Assembly: GCA_004379165.1 (NCBI GenBank)
Contig: NKXK01000020.1
Coordinates: 1 to 64,000, forward strand
Length of the DNA: 64,000 nt
Source: Rhodocyclaceae bacterium
Lineage (GTDB): Bacteria > Pseudomonadota > Gammaproteobacteria > Burkholderiales > Rhodocyclaceae
Direction: 5' to 3'
Position 1 is the first letter of the stretch. Every line of letters begins with the position of its first letter. This document shows, one piece after another, positions 1 through 10,300 of the stretch. Position numbers and translations under genes: made by a program. The notes under the pieces are model-generated. The model had not been told where the DNA came from. It made no database searches and worked only from the letters and a program-made list of their open reading frames with translations.

Positions 1-1322
1 GACAGCTACAACGGTGATTTCAACCTGATCAAGAACAACCTGAACACCTGTATCGATGCGGTGAACAAGCTGGTCGCCGACGCCAACACGCTGAGCAAGG
101 CCGCGGTTGAAGGCCGTCTGGCCACCCGTGCCGATGCGGCACAACACCAGGGCGACTTCCGTCGTATCGTCGAAGGCGTCAATCAAACGCTCGATGCCGT
201 CATCGGCCCGTTGAACGTCGCTGCCAATTACGTCGATCGTATCTCCAAGGGCGACATCCCGGCCAAGATCACCGACAGCTACAACGGCGATTTCAACCTC
301 ATCAAGAACAACCTGAACACCTGTATCGACGCCGTCGGCAAGCTGGTGGGTGACGCCAACATGCTGTCTGCCGCCGCCGTGGCCGGCAAGCTGGAAACCC
401 GTGCCGATGCCACGCAGCACCAGGGCGACTTCCGCAAGATCGTCGAGGGCGTCAATGCCACCCTCGATGCGGTCGTTTCCCCGATTCAGGACGTTCAGCG
501 GGTGATGGGTGCGATGGAGCAGGGCGACATGACCCAGACCATCACCAAGTCCTACAACGGCGACTTCGACACCCTGAAGCAGGCGATCAACAACACCATC
601 GCCAAGCTCTCGGAAACCGTCGGCCAGATCATCACCGCGGCCGATGCCCTGTCCAACGCCTCCGGTCAGGTCTCGGCCACGGCCCAGAGCCTGAGCCAGT
701 CCTCCAGCGAACAGGCGGCATCGGTTGAAGAAACCACCGCCAGCCTCGAACAGATGACTGCCTCGGTGGCCCAGAACACCGAAAACGCCAAGGTCACCGA
801 CAACATGGCCTCCAAGGCCGCCAAGGAAGCCGGTGAAGGTGGCGAGGCCGTCGGCAAGACCGTCGACGCCATGAAGTCGATTGCCGACAAGATCGGCATC
901 ATTGACGACATCGCCTACCAGACCAACCTGCTGGCGCTCAATGCGGCCATTGAAGCCGCCCGTGCCGGTGAGCACGGCAAGGGCTTTGCCGTGGTGGCTG
1001 CCGAAGTCCGCAAGCTGGCCGAGCGCAGCCAGGTCGCGGCGCAGGAAATTGGCGAACTGGCGGGTTCCAGCGTCAAGATGGCCGAGCGTGCCGGGCATCT
1101 GCTCGAAGAAATGGTCCCGAGCATCCAGAAGACCTCCGATCTGGTTCAGGAAATTGCCTCGGCCAGCCAGGAACAGTCCTCCGGTGTTGCCCAGATCAAC
1201 AACGCGATGGGTCAGCTGAACAAGGCGACGCAGCAGAATGCCTCGGCCTCCGAAGAACTCGCCGCCACCGCCGAAGAACTCGGCGGTCAGGCCGGTCAGC
1301 TGCAGCAACTGATGGAGTTCTT
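1..1322 (+). repeat. Long direct repeat, copy 1 (receptor 3' half)
   Basis: This copy matches 3457-4778 at a constant offset of 3456 bp. By eye the first ~1.1 kb is identical. The few differences are silent and cluster near positions 1140, 1180-1190 and 1225. Similarity stops abruptly two bases into the codon after LMEF. A recent duplication or gene conversion between the two receptor genes would explain this. Confidence 0.93.
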
Positions 1323-1467
1323 CTCGGTCGATCAGGGGTTCGCCGCGCGCGGTTCGGCGTATTCGGCCCCGGTCGCTCGCGCCACCAGCCGTGTTTCACG
1401 CCCGGCCCCCAGTGCGGCGCGTGCGACGGCGGCGATCCTGGACGAGTCCGATTTCGAGAAGTTCTGA
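1..1467 (+). CDS. Methyl-accepting chemotaxis protein, 3' part (truncated by window start)
   Basis: The reading frame is open at base 1, so the N-terminal sensor and membrane segments lie outside the window. What remains is a chain of HAMP-like units repeating every 91 residues (the DSYNGDF block starts at codons 1 and 92, with a divergent SYNGDF unit after that). A full cytoplasmic signalling domain follows, with the hairpin tip [20 protein letters not shown] that contacts CheA and CheW. The C-terminus is a flexible Ala/Ser/Arg-rich tail ending DFEKF, which resembles the xWxxF-type tether that recruits CheR, CheB or CheD. cheW starts 16 bp downstream. Bases 1-1322 are almost identical to the second receptor in this operon. 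The family call is firm; the ligand cannot be told. Confidence 0.95.
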   Translation, partial: DSYNGDFNLIKNNLNTCIDAVNKLVADANTLSKAAVEGRLATRADAAQHQGDFRRIVEGVNQTLDAVIGPLNVAANYVDRISKGDIPAKITDSYNGDFNLIKNNLNTCIDAVGKLVGDANMLSAAAVAGKLETRADATQHQGDFRKIVEGVNATLDAVVSPIQDVQRVMGAMEQGDMTQTITKSYNGDFDTLKQAINNTIAKLSETVGQIITAADALSNASGQVSATAQSLSQSSSEQAASVEETTASLEQMTASVAQNTENAKVTDNMASKAAKEAGEGGEAVGKTVDAMKSIADKIGIIDDIAYQTNLLALNAAIEAARAGEHGKGFAVVAAEVRKLAERSQVAAQEIGELAGSSVKMAERAGHLLEEMVPSIQKTSDLVQEIASASQEQSSGVAQINNAMGQLNKATQQNASASEELAATAEELGGQAGQLQQLMEFFSVDQGFAARGSAYSAPVARATSRVSRPAPSAARATAAILDESDFEKF

Positions 1468-1483
1468 GCGGGAGGCCTGAATC

Positions 1484-2032
1484 ATGGGACAGATTGTCCA
1501 GAATACCGGCCAAGCCAAGGTGTCGACAGCCGTCACGGCTGTCGACTCGGCGCCGCAGCAGTATTTGACCTTTACGCTGGGTGGCGAGATGTTTGCCGTC
1601 GCCATCCTCAATGTGAAGGAAATCATCGAGTACGGGACGGTGACGGAAATCCCGATGATGCCGGGCTTCATTCGCGGCGTCATCAACCTGCGCGGCGCCG
1701 TGGTCCCGGTCATCGACCTGTCGTGCCGCTTTGGCGGGAAATCCACCCAGGTGGCCCGGCGCACCTGCATCGTCATCATCGAACTGATACAGGACGACCA
1801 GAAGCACGATATCGGGGTGATGGTCGATGCGGTGTCTGAAGTGCTCGAAATCGCCCGTGCCGAAATCGAGCCGCCACCGTCCTTCGGTGCCAAGATCCGG
1901 ACGGATTTCATTTCCGGCATGGGCAAGGTGAGTGGCAAGTTTGTCATCATCCTTGATGTCGCGCGTGTCCTCTCGGTCGAGGAAATCGCGATGCTGACCC
2001 AAGTGGGCGACAACAGCGCCGATAACGCCTGA
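1484..2032 (+). CDS. cheW: Chemotaxis coupling protein CheW
   Basis: CheW links chemoreceptors to the kinase CheA at the membrane array. The 182-residue protein has the family core: a first beta-barrel strand region [16 protein letters not shown], the receptor-contact stretch VKEIIEYG, and the signature [17 protein letters not shown] at about residues 63-80. The N-terminal ~25 residues are a loose Ser/Thr/Ala-rich extension. The ATG follows the receptor stop by 16 bp with GGGAGG upstream. It lies between two receptor genes, so all three are probably co-transcribed. No cheA is in the window; it may lie upstream. Confidence 0.96.
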   Translation: MGQIVQNTGQAKVSTAVTAVDSAPQQYLTFTLGGEMFAVAILNVKEIIEYGTVTEIPMMPGFIRGVINLRGAVVPVIDLSCRFGGKSTQVARRTCIVIIELIQDDQKHDIGVMVDAVSEVLEIARAEIEPPPSFGAKIRTDFISGMGKVSGKFVIILDVARVLSVEEIAMLTQVGDNSADNA

Positions 2033-2050
2033 TTGTCGATGAGAAAGGGA

Positions 2051-2068
2051 GCCCGGCTGAAGCCGGGC
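2051..2068 (+). other. Short GC-rich hairpin between cheW and the second receptor
   Basis: GCCCGGCT and AGCCGGGC form a 7-8 bp stem with a tiny loop in the 65-bp gap. No T-run follows, so it is more likely an mRNA-processing or attenuation structure than a full terminator. Confidence 0.45.
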
Positions 2069-2097
2069 CCCGAACCGTCTTGAGAGAGGCTTTCACG

Positions 2098-4818
2098 ATG
2101 GCTTTCAAGCTTGAACGCGTTTATTCCCTGAAAACGCAGCTGTTTTCTGTTTTCTGGGCCTTGACCCTGGCGATGCTCTATTACGCCATTTCCGCGATTG
2201 TTGCGGACTGGCAGAAACTGCGCCTTCTGGACAAGGTTGCCGATGCGCAAAAAATTGCGATCACCAGTGGACGCATGGCGCATGAGCTGCAAAAGGAGCG
2301 CGGACTCTCGGCGGGTTACCTCTCATCGAAGGGGCAAAAATTTCGTGACGCGCTGGCGAGCCAGCGGGCGCTCAGCGACAAGGCTTTCAATGAATTCAAC
2401 AACCTGCTGACGCAGGTGGATGCCAGCCAGTTGGGGAACTCGGCACTGGCGAAGCTGACCGAAGGCTTCGAAGCGATGGGGCAGCTGGCTGAAAAGCGGA
2501 AGGGTATCGACAGCCTGGAACTGGAAGCGCCGATGTCGATTGCCTACTACTCGAACACCATCGACCATTTGCTCGACATGGTGTCCGAAAGCGGCAAGAT
2601 CAGCACCCTGGATTCCACCAGCAAATCCCTGCTGGCGCTGGACCTGTTCCTGCGGGCCAAGGAAAACGCCGGCCGTGAGCGGGCAACCATCAACGCCATC
2701 CTCACGGGCAATCAGGCGGTGAATCAGCGCCAGTTGCGGACCTTGTCGGCGGTCGTCGCGCTGCAGGATTCTTATGGCAGTCAGTTCAAGGCGGTTGCCG
2801 ATGGCCATCGGCGGCAGGATTACGAGGCTTTGCTCGGCAGCCAGGTCAGCCTGGATGTGGAGCGCATGCGCGGGCTGGTTTTCTCGCGGGCCAGCGAGGG
2901 CGCCTATGGCGTCGAGCCGGCGGTCTGGTTCAAGACCATTACCGAAAAAATCGATGGCATGAAGATCGTCGAGGATCAACTGGTTGGCGATCTCAGTGTG
3001 AAGGTCGAGCAACTGCGCGCGGAGGCCGTACGCTCCCTGGCCATGGCGGTGGTGATCATCGTCGTTGGCCTGATATTCAATGTGTTGTTCCTGTGGGTGA
3101 TGATCCGTCTGGCGCGCGGTCTCGCGTCGGCACAAAGCAGCGTATCCCTGCTGGCCGAGGGCGATTTTTCGCGCGAAATTCCGGTTGACCGCAAGGATGA
3201 AATCGGCGGGCTGCAATACTCGCTGGCGCGCATCCGCGAGGTGCTTCTGGCATTGGATCACGATACCCAGCAACTGGTAGGTGCCGCGATTGATGGCAAT
3301 CTGGCGGCCCGTGCCGATGTCACGCGCCACCACGGAGAATATCGCCGGATCGTTGAAGGGCTGAACAACACGCTGGATGCGGTGATTGGCCCGTTGAACG
3401 TGGCGGCCAATTACGTCGATCGCATCTCCAAGGGCGACATCCCGGCCAAGATCACCGACAGCTACAACGGTGATTTCAACCTGATCAAGAACAACCTGAA
3501 CACCTGTATCGATGCGGTGAACAAGCTGGTCGCCGACGCCAACACGCTGAGCAAGGCCGCGGTTGAAGGCCGTCTGGCCACCCGTGCCGATGCGGCACAA
3601 CACCAGGGCGACTTCCGTCGTATCGTCGAAGGCGTCAATCAAACGCTCGATGCCGTCATCGGCCCGTTGAACGTCGCTGCCAATTACGTCGATCGTATCT
3701 CCAAGGGCGACATCCCGGCCAAGATCACCGACAGCTACAACGGCGATTTCAACCTCATCAAGAACAACCTGAACACCTGTATCGACGCCGTCGGCAAGCT
3801 GGTGGGTGACGCCAACATGCTGTCTGCCGCCGCCGTGGCCGGCAAGCTGGAAACCCGTGCCGATGCCACGCAGCACCAGGGCGACTTCCGCAAGATCGTC
3901 GAGGGCGTCAATGCCACCCTCGATGCGGTCGTTTCCCCGATTCAGGACGTTCAGCGGGTGATGGGTGCGATGGAGCAGGGCGACATGACCCAGACCATCA
4001 CCAAGTCCTACAACGGCGACTTCGACACCCTGAAGCAGGCGATCAACAACACCATCGCCAAGCTCTCGGAAACCGTCGGCCAGATCATCACCGCGGCCGA
4101 TGCCCTGTCCAACGCCTCCGGTCAGGTCTCGGCCACGGCCCAGAGCCTGAGCCAGTCCTCCAGCGAACAGGCGGCATCGGTTGAAGAAACCACCGCCAGC
4201 CTCGAACAGATGACTGCCTCGGTGGCCCAGAACACCGAAAACGCCAAGGTCACCGACAACATGGCCTCCAAGGCCGCCAAGGAAGCCGGTGAAGGTGGCG
4301 AGGCCGTCGGCAAGACCGTCGACGCCATGAAGTCGATTGCCGACAAGATCGGCATCATTGACGACATCGCCTACCAGACCAACCTGCTGGCGCTCAATGC
4401 GGCCATTGAAGCCGCCCGTGCCGGTGAGCACGGCAAGGGCTTTGCCGTGGTGGCTGCCGAAGTCCGCAAGCTGGCCGAGCGCAGCCAGGTCGCGGCGCAG
4501 GAAATTGGCGAACTGGCGGGTTCCAGCGTCAAGATGGCCGAGCGTGCCGGGCATCTGCTCGAAGAAATGGTCCCGAGCATCCAGAAGACCTCCGACCTGG
4601 TTCAGGAAATTGCCTCGGCCAGCCAGGAACAGTCGTCAGGTGTCGCCCAGATCAACAACGCGATGGGTCAGCTGAACAAGGCTACCCAGCAGAATGCCTC
4701 GGCCTCCGAAGAACTCGCCGCCACCGCCGAAGAACTCGGCGGTCAGGCCGGTCAGCTGCAGCAACTGATGGAGTTCTTTACGCTCTCGGCACGTACCGGG
4801 AGAAATGGCCGGCGATGA
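2098..4818 (+). CDS. Methyl-accepting chemotaxis protein with NIT-type sensor and HAMP array
   Basis: The protein has 906 residues from ATG 2098, which has GAGAGG eight bases upstream; an earlier in-frame TTG at 2080 has no such site. TM1 lies at about residues 14-37. The periplasmic part carries the block [15 protein letters not shown], characteristic of nitrate/nitrite-sensing (NIT) domains. TM2 lies at about 313-337. HAMP follows, then HAMP-like units with a 91-residue period (DSYNGDF at about 454 and 545, SYNGDF near 637). The signalling domain has its tip near residue 757. From about residue 454 to the end of the signalling domain it is nearly identical to the first receptor. The C-terminus differs (ending RTGRNGRR) and lacks the DFEKF tether. 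The stop overlaps the cheD start (ATGA). The nitrate/nitrite ligand is inferred from the domain only. Confidence 0.93.
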   Translation: MAFKLERVYSLKTQLFSVFWALTLAMLYYAISAIVADWQKLRLLDKVADAQKIAITSGRMAHELQKERGLSAGYLSSKGQKFRDALASQRALSDKAFNEFNNLLTQVDASQLGNSALAKLTEGFEAMGQLAEKRKGIDSLELEAPMSIAYYSNTIDHLLDMVSESGKISTLDSTSKSLLALDLFLRAKENAGRERATINAILTGNQAVNQRQLRTLSAVVALQDSYGSQFKAVADGHRRQDYEALLGSQVSLDVERMRGLVFSRASEGAYGVEPAVWFKTITEKIDGMKIVEDQLVGDLSVKVEQLRAEAVRSLAMAVVIIVVGLIFNVLFLWVMIRLARGLASAQSSVSLLAEGDFSREIPVDRKDEIGGLQYSLARIREVLLALDHDTQQLVGAAIDGNLAARADVTRHHGEYRRIVEGLNNTLDAVIGPLNVAANYVDRISKGDIPAKITDSYNGDFNLIKNNLNTCIDAVNKLVADANTLSKAAVEGRLATRADAAQHQGDFRRIVEGVNQTLDAVIGPLNVAANYVDRISKGDIPAKITDSYNGDFNLIKNNLNTCIDAVGKLVGDANMLSAAAVAGKLETRADATQHQGDFRKIVEGVNATLDAVVSPIQDVQRVMGAMEQGDMTQTITKSYNGDFDTLKQAINNTIAKLSETVGQIITAADALSNASGQVSATAQSLSQSSSEQAASVEETTASLEQMTASVAQNTENAKVTDNMASKAAKEAGEGGEAVGKTVDAMKSIADKIGIIDDIAYQTNLLALNAAIEAARAGEHGKGFAVVAAEVRKLAERSQVAAQEIGELAGSSVKMAERAGHLLEEMVPSIQKTSDLVQEIASASQEQSSGVAQINNAMGQLNKATQQNASASEELAATAEELGGQAGQLQQLMEFFTLSARTGRNGRR
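3163..3194 (-). repeat. Dispersed GCGGTCAAC/A-tract motif, copy 1
   Basis: The core TTGCGGTCAAC is followed by AATTTC and GAAAAATCG. It lies in the HAMP region of the second receptor gene. Confidence 0.7.
3457..4778 (+). repeat. Long direct repeat, copy 2 (receptor 3' half)
   Basis: This is the partner of 1-1322. Within it the DNA also repeats internally with a 273-bp period (equivalent points at 3457, 3730 and 4003), encoding the 91-residue HAMP-like units. Confidence 0.93.
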
Positions 4819-5420
4819 GCATCGATTATGCGAGCTTGCCCTCGCGCGAGATTGAACGCCTGTCGCGGGCAATCAAGCCGGGTGAATGGGCGGTGGAACC
4901 GGAGCGGCCCATCTCGACGCTGCTCGGATCGTGTGTCGCGGTCTGTCTGTATGATCCGGCACTGCATATTGCCGGCATGAACCATTTCATGCTGCCGCAG
5001 ATGAAAAAGGGCGCGAACGACGATGTGGACGTGCTGCTGGCCGGTGATGCCTGCATGGAAGCGCTGCTGAACTCGATGCTGGCCAAGGGAGCGGCCAAGC
5101 ATCGGATCAAGGCCAAGGCCTTTGGTGGTGGGGCCGTGATCGATACGACGGTCCCCGGGGCATTGGCCGTCGGCAAGCGCAATGCCGATTTCGCCCACGA
5201 ATGGCTGGATCGAGAACGGATTCCGCTGGTGGCTTCCGATTTCCTCGGGCCTTGGTCGCGAAAAATCCTGCTGGTGCCGGCGACGGGCGACGCCTTCTGC
5301 AAGCGCGTGACCTCCAGCCTGATCAGCCAGGAGACCCTGCGCCGCGAAGAGCAGGCCTACGCCAATTCGTTGCTGAACAAGCCAGCCGGCAGCACTGACA
5401 AGAAAATCGAGTTGTTCTGA
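4815..5420 (+). CDS. cheD: Chemoreceptor glutamine deamidase CheD
   Basis: CheD deamidates specific receptor glutamines to glutamate and in some systems binds CheC or receptor tails. The 201-residue protein shows the family signature [13 protein letters not shown], containing the catalytic cysteine, then the histidine block GMNHFMLP and the stretch KAFGGGAVI. The ATG overlaps the receptor stop and the TGA overlaps the cheR start by one base, so translation is coupled across receptor-cheD-cheR. The C-terminal ~30 residues are a charged tail without a recognised motif. Confidence 0.96.
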   Translation: MSIDYASLPSREIERLSRAIKPGEWAVEPERPISTLLGSCVAVCLYDPALHIAGMNHFMLPQMKKGANDDVDVLLAGDACMEALLNSMLAKGAAKHRIKAKAFGGGAVIDTTVPGALAVGKRNADFAHEWLDRERIPLVASDFLGPWSRKILLVPATGDAFCKRVTSSLISQETLRREEQAYANSLLNKPAGSTDKKIELF

Positions 5421-6235
5421 TGAGCACCACGGCTTCGATTACCGATCAGGAATTTGCACTGTTTCAGCGTCTGATCTACAAGATTGCCGGCATCAGCATG
5501 TCGGAAGCCAAGAAGGTACTGTTGGTCGGACGGCTGCAAAAGCGCTTGCGGCACTACGGACTGGACAGCTTTACCGCCTATTACCGCATGGTGGTGACTG
5601 GCGAGCACCCCGAAGAATTGCAAACCATGGTCGATCTGCTGACGACCAACGAAACGTATTTTTTCCGGGAGCCGAAGCACTTCGATTTCCTGCGCGATGA
5701 GGTACTGCCGAGACATTCGGGTCCGTCGGCGTTTCGCGTCTGGAGCGCAGCCAGCTCGACCGGTGAAGAGGCGTACACCCTGGCCATGCTGCTGGCGACC
5801 CATTTGCGATCGGCGCCCTGGGAGATCGTCGGTTCGGACATTAGTACGCAAGTGCTGGAAAAGGCGCGGCGGGCGCATTACCCGATCGACCGCAACGAGG
5901 GCATCCCCGAGGCATTCTTGCGCAAGTATTGTCTCAAGGGCGTGCGCAGCCAAGAAGGAACCTTCCTGATCTCTGGCGAATTGCGAAAAAATGTCAGTTT
6001 CCATCACATCAACCTGACGCAGCCGGTGACCGAGAACATCGGGAAGTTCGAGGTCATTTTCTTGCGCAACGTCATGATTTATTTCGATATGGAAACGAAG
6101 CGGCAGGTGGTTCAGAATCTGCTGCCACGACTGCAGCCGGGCGGGCATTTCATCATCGGGCATTCGGAGACGCTCAACGGCATCTCCGAGGGGCTGCGCC
6201 AGATTCGCCCGACGATCTACCGGAAAGAAGGCTGA
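5420..6235 (+). CDS. cheR: Chemotaxis protein methyltransferase CheR
   Basis: CheR transfers methyl groups from S-adenosylmethionine to receptor glutamates during adaptation. The 271-residue protein has the short helical N-terminal domain (about 1-75) and the SAM-binding domain. NETYFFREP is the typical block before the Rossmann fold, ASSTGEEAYTLAM is the SAM glycine/acid motif, and FLRNVMIYFD is the conserved C-terminal motif. There are no TPR repeats, so this is the short form. It is followed three bases later by cheB. Confidence 0.97.
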   Translation: MSTTASITDQEFALFQRLIYKIAGISMSEAKKVLLVGRLQKRLRHYGLDSFTAYYRMVVTGEHPEELQTMVDLLTTNETYFFREPKHFDFLRDEVLPRHSGPSAFRVWSAASSTGEEAYTLAMLLATHLRSAPWEIVGSDISTQVLEKARRAHYPIDRNEGIPEAFLRKYCLKGVRSQEGTFLISGELRKNVSFHHINLTQPVTENIGKFEVIFLRNVMIYFDMETKRQVVQNLLPRLQPGGHFIIGHSETLNGISEGLRQIRPTIYRKEG

Positions 6236-6238
6236 TCC

Positions 6239-7333
6239 ATGGCTGACAACATCAAGGTAATGATCGTCGATGACTCGGCGCTGGTGCGCCAGGTCGTTTC
6301 GCAGGCGCTGGAAAAGACCCCTGGGATTGAGGTTATTGCTACAGCTGCCGATCCACTATTTGCGATCGACAAGATGCGGAAGCTATGGCCGGATGTGTTG
6401 ATTGTCGATATCGAGATGCCGCGCATGGATGGCATTTCCTTCCTGCGCAAGATCATGGCGGAACACCCGACACCGGTGATCATCTGCTCCTCGCTGGCGG
6501 AAAAGGGGGCTCAGGCGACCTTTGATGCGATGGCGGCGGGCGCGGTCACCATCATCACCAAGCCCAAGGCCGGACTGAAGTCCTTTCTCGAGGATGCAGC
6601 CAACGACATCGTTCATGCTGTACGAGCTGCGGCCAGGGCCAACATGCAGGTTCTTTCACGCTTGGGCAGTGCATCTGCGGTGGACCCGATAAACCGGCCA
6701 AAATTGACTGCCGATGTCATCCTGCCGCCGGGAGCGCCGACGGCAATGGCCAAAACCACCGATCAACTGATCGCCATCGGTACCTCCACCGGGGGAACGC
6801 AGGCGCTGGAGGCGGTGCTGACCCGGTTGCCTTCCACCTGTCTGGGTATCGTCATTGTCCAGCACATGCCTGAAAAGTTCACTGCCATGTTTGCCGAGCG
6901 CCTCAACAGCATCTGCGAGATCGAGGTGCGCGAAGCCTGTAACGGTGACCGTGTCATGCCGGGCAGAGCGTTGATCGCCCCGGGCGGGCGGCACATGATG
7001 TTGAAACGTAGCGGCGCGCAATATGTGGTTGAGGTGGTGGACGGGCCGCTGGTCAATCGTCACAAACCCTCGGTCGATGTCCTGTTCCGTTCGGTGGCCA
7101 AATTCGCTGGTGCCAATGCACTGGGGATCATCATGACCGGCATGGGCGATGATGGCGCGCGCGGGATGAAGGAAATGCACGATGCTGGCGCCCAGACCAT
7201 TGCGCAGGACGAAGCGAGTTGCGTGGTGTTTGGCATGCCGAAAGAGGCGATCAAGCTGGGCAGCGTCGATAATGTCATGCCGCTCGATAGCATTCCTGCG
7301 GCAATGATGAATTACACCCGACACGCAGGTTAG
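6239..7333 (+). CDS. cheB: Protein-glutamate methylesterase CheB
   Basis: CheB removes receptor methyl groups and deamidates glutamines when phosphorylated by CheA. The 364-residue protein has an N-terminal receiver domain (DDSALVRQ, phospho-acceptor Asp in [10 protein letters not shown], Lys in TKPK), a linker of about 50 residues, and the catalytic domain. The catalytic serine lies in [11 protein letters not shown], the histidine in VQHMPEKF and the aspartate in [12 protein letters not shown]. It closes the chemotaxis operon; the next gene starts 12 bp later and may be co-transcribed. Confidence 0.97.
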   Translation: MADNIKVMIVDDSALVRQVVSQALEKTPGIEVIATAADPLFAIDKMRKLWPDVLIVDIEMPRMDGISFLRKIMAEHPTPVIICSSLAEKGAQATFDAMAAGAVTIITKPKAGLKSFLEDAANDIVHAVRAAARANMQVLSRLGSASAVDPINRPKLTADVILPPGAPTAMAKTTDQLIAIGTSTGGTQALEAVLTRLPSTCLGIVIVQHMPEKFTAMFAERLNSICEIEVREACNGDRVMPGRALIAPGGRHMMLKRSGAQYVVEVVDGPLVNRHKPSVDVLFRSVAKFAGANALGIIMTGMGDDGARGMKEMHDAGAQTIAQDEASCVVFGMPKEAIKLGSVDNVMPLDSIPAAMMNYTRHAG

Positions 7334-7345
7334 AGGGTAATAGTC

Positions 7346-10300
7346 ATGCTTGAGGAGAGACGGCCGACCAAGTCGCTGAGTGTGCTCATCATGGGCGCGT
7401 TTTCCGTGCTGTTTCTGGCATTGCTGGTCATTGTCGCGGCGTCAATCCTGACGCAAAAGGCCGAAATTGAAAAACGCCACACCGCGCTGACCGAGAGCCT
7501 GGCAAGGATTGCAGTCACCAACCTAGAACATCGCTTGAAGGAAACGTCCCAGTTTCTCGAGGCGATGGCGGCGCGTGACAGTGTCCGCGCCCTGAACCCG
7601 AAGACTTGCGACCCGGCATTTCGGGATTACCAGAAATCACATCCCAACTTCACGGCGCTGACCACTTTCTCAGTCAGCGGGGCAGTCATCTGCAGTCCGT
7701 TCACCGGTGGCGTGACGCTATCTGAAGATCTTTTACGTCCGAAGCAAGCGGGGAGTGACGCGGGCTTTCGTGTTGGTGAAATACAGCGTGGGCCATTTAC
7801 CCAGCGCTGGGTGTTGCCGCTCAGTCATCCCATCTACGATGCCGAGGGGCAACCGAAAGGCTACATCGTCGCCTGGTTTGATCTTCAGAAACTCGAGCCG
7901 ATCGGTCAGGTCAGCTTGGGCAGCCTGCCAAAGACGACCCTGGTGACTGTGTTTGATGATCAGCGACGGGTCTTGTCCCGTTCCATCGATGGTGAGCGCT
8001 GGATCGGGGCGGATCGTCAGGGCAAGCCCCAGGCGGAGAAGGCGGTGAGCCTGCGGCAGGGAAGCTTCCAGCTGGTCGCCCAGACCGATGGCATCGAACG
8101 CCTGTTCTCCGTGATGCCCGTGCCCGGAACCAACTGGGTGGTTTCCGTGGGCGTGCCCACCGAGGCGATGGCAGCCGAACTGAATGCGGTCATGCGCTTT
8201 GGCGCAGGCATTCTCCTGTTGATGGCCGGATTCGGATTTATGTTGATGATGCTAGTCAGGCATCATTTCCTCAGGCCGGTTATCACGCTGCTGGAAACAG
8301 CAAAGCGTCTACAGTCCGGGGCACTCGAGCAGCGGGTGCCGATTGCGCAGATGGGCGTATCTTCCGAAATGAACACGGTCGCAGGGCAGATCAACACTAT
8401 GCTCGACATCTTCCAGGACAGCCGGCGATTGCTGGAACTGCGGGAAAAGGAATTGCGGACGCTGTTTCGCGAGATGGGGAGCGGCTTTGCGCTGCACGAA
8501 CTGATTTTTGACCAGGAAGGTCAGGTGGCCGATTACCGATTCCTTGCGGTCAACCCGGCATTCGAGCGGATTATTGGGTTATCTGAGGCGCAAATCATCG
8601 GACGGACGGTGTTGGAAGTCCTCCCGAATCTGGATCGTAAATGGATAGTACGCTATGCCAATGTGGTCCAAACGGGGCAGCCGGAGATTTTTGAGGACTT
8701 CAGCCCGGAGTTGCAAAAACATTTTGAGGTTCGTTGCTTTACCCCTCAGCCAGGCCGGTTTGCAACGCTGGTCACGGATGTCACCGAGCGCCATGTCAGC
8801 AACCGTGTGCTGGAGCGGGAAAAGCGCCTGTTACGTCGCGTGATCGATACGATCCCCGACTGGTTGTATTTCAAGGACGTTTCCGGGCACTACCTGGCGG
8901 CGAATCAGGCTTTCCTGTCACGTGTCGGGTTGTCGGATGCTGAACTGATCGGAAAGACCGACCGGGTGCTGTTTAAGGGAGCGTTTGCCGAGGGGCTGCT
9001 GCTTCAGCATGAGCGCACCCTGCGCGAGGGCGGGGCACTGAAGGATGAATGCTGGACGACTTTACCTGGCGGGGACAAGGTATTACTGCAAATCCTGAGC
9101 ACACCGATGCTCGACGACAAGGGAAATGTGCTTGGCGTGCTCTCCCTTTCTCGAGACATCACCGCCCAGTTTGCGATCAAGGAAAAACTCCATGAGCGTG
9201 AACAAACGCTGGAAGCGATGCTTGAAAATTCCTTGGATGGCTTCTGGATCGTCAATGCGGAAGGCCGCGTGGTCGACGTCAATGCGGCCTACGTCCGTCA
9301 ATCTGGCTACACCCGCGAAGAACTGCTTGGACGACCGGCGAGTGACTTTGATCTCGGGATTCTTGAACAAGGCTTCGCGCCCTGGTTGGCCGAGGTTGCC
9401 AGGAATGGTGCGGATTTACGCCTGACACGTCACCGTCGCAAGAGCGGTGCAGAGTGGCAAACGGAGGTCAACGCCAGTTATTGGCCAGAGCAGAACAGCG
9501 TGTTTGTCTTCATCCGGGATGTCTATCAGCGCCGGCGCAGCGATGCATTGTCCGCGATGCGCCAGAATTTGTCCCGATACATGGGCAGCAACGACCTCTC
9601 GGGGCTAATGCAGTCCATGCTGGATACTGCGGAGAAGGTGACCGGCAGCAGTATCGGATTTTTCCATTTTGTCGACCACGATCAGGAAAACCTGACCTTG
9701 CAGGCCTGGTCAACCAACACCCTGGAAAACATGTGCACTGCCGAAGGCAAGGGGCAGCACTACGCAGTGAGCCAGGCAGGTGTCTGGGTTGATTGCATCA
9801 AGGCGCGGCAGCCTGTCATTCACAACGATTACGCCAGCCTCGCACACAAGCGCGGATTGCCGGAGGGGCATGCGCCGGTCATCCGTGAACTGACGGTGCC
9901 GGTCATTCACGATGGCCGGGTGGTTGCGATCATCGGTGTCGGCAACAAGCCGGAAGATTACGACGATCAGGATCTGCAAATGGTCAGTGACTTCGCTGGC
10001 ATCGCCATGGACTTGGTTGAGGCGAAGCGGGCGGACGATGAGTTGCGTCAGGCAGCCGCGGTATTTGAAAACACGCAGGACGCAATGATGGTCACGGATG
10101 CCGATGAAAAAATCGTCCGTATCAATCGTGCCTTTACCGAGCAGACGGGTTATTCCGCCGAAGAGGCGATCGGTCAGACGCCGGCGCTGTTGCGCTCCGA
10201 GACATCCAGTGAAGCGGTTTTCAAGTCGATGTACGACGGTTTGCGAGAGCAGGGGCGTTGGCGTGGCGAGTTGATCAACCGTCGCAAGAATGGCGAGGCC

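Noticed and set aside
2051-2068. Full terminator between cheW and the second receptor
   Set aside because: The stem is good but no T-run follows, and the operon clearly continues.
2323-4554. 743-codon open frame on the minus strand
   Set aside because: It is fully antisense to the receptor gene, and its His/Gly/Asp/Val-rich composition is what the reverse strand of GC-rich codons gives. No family is recognised.
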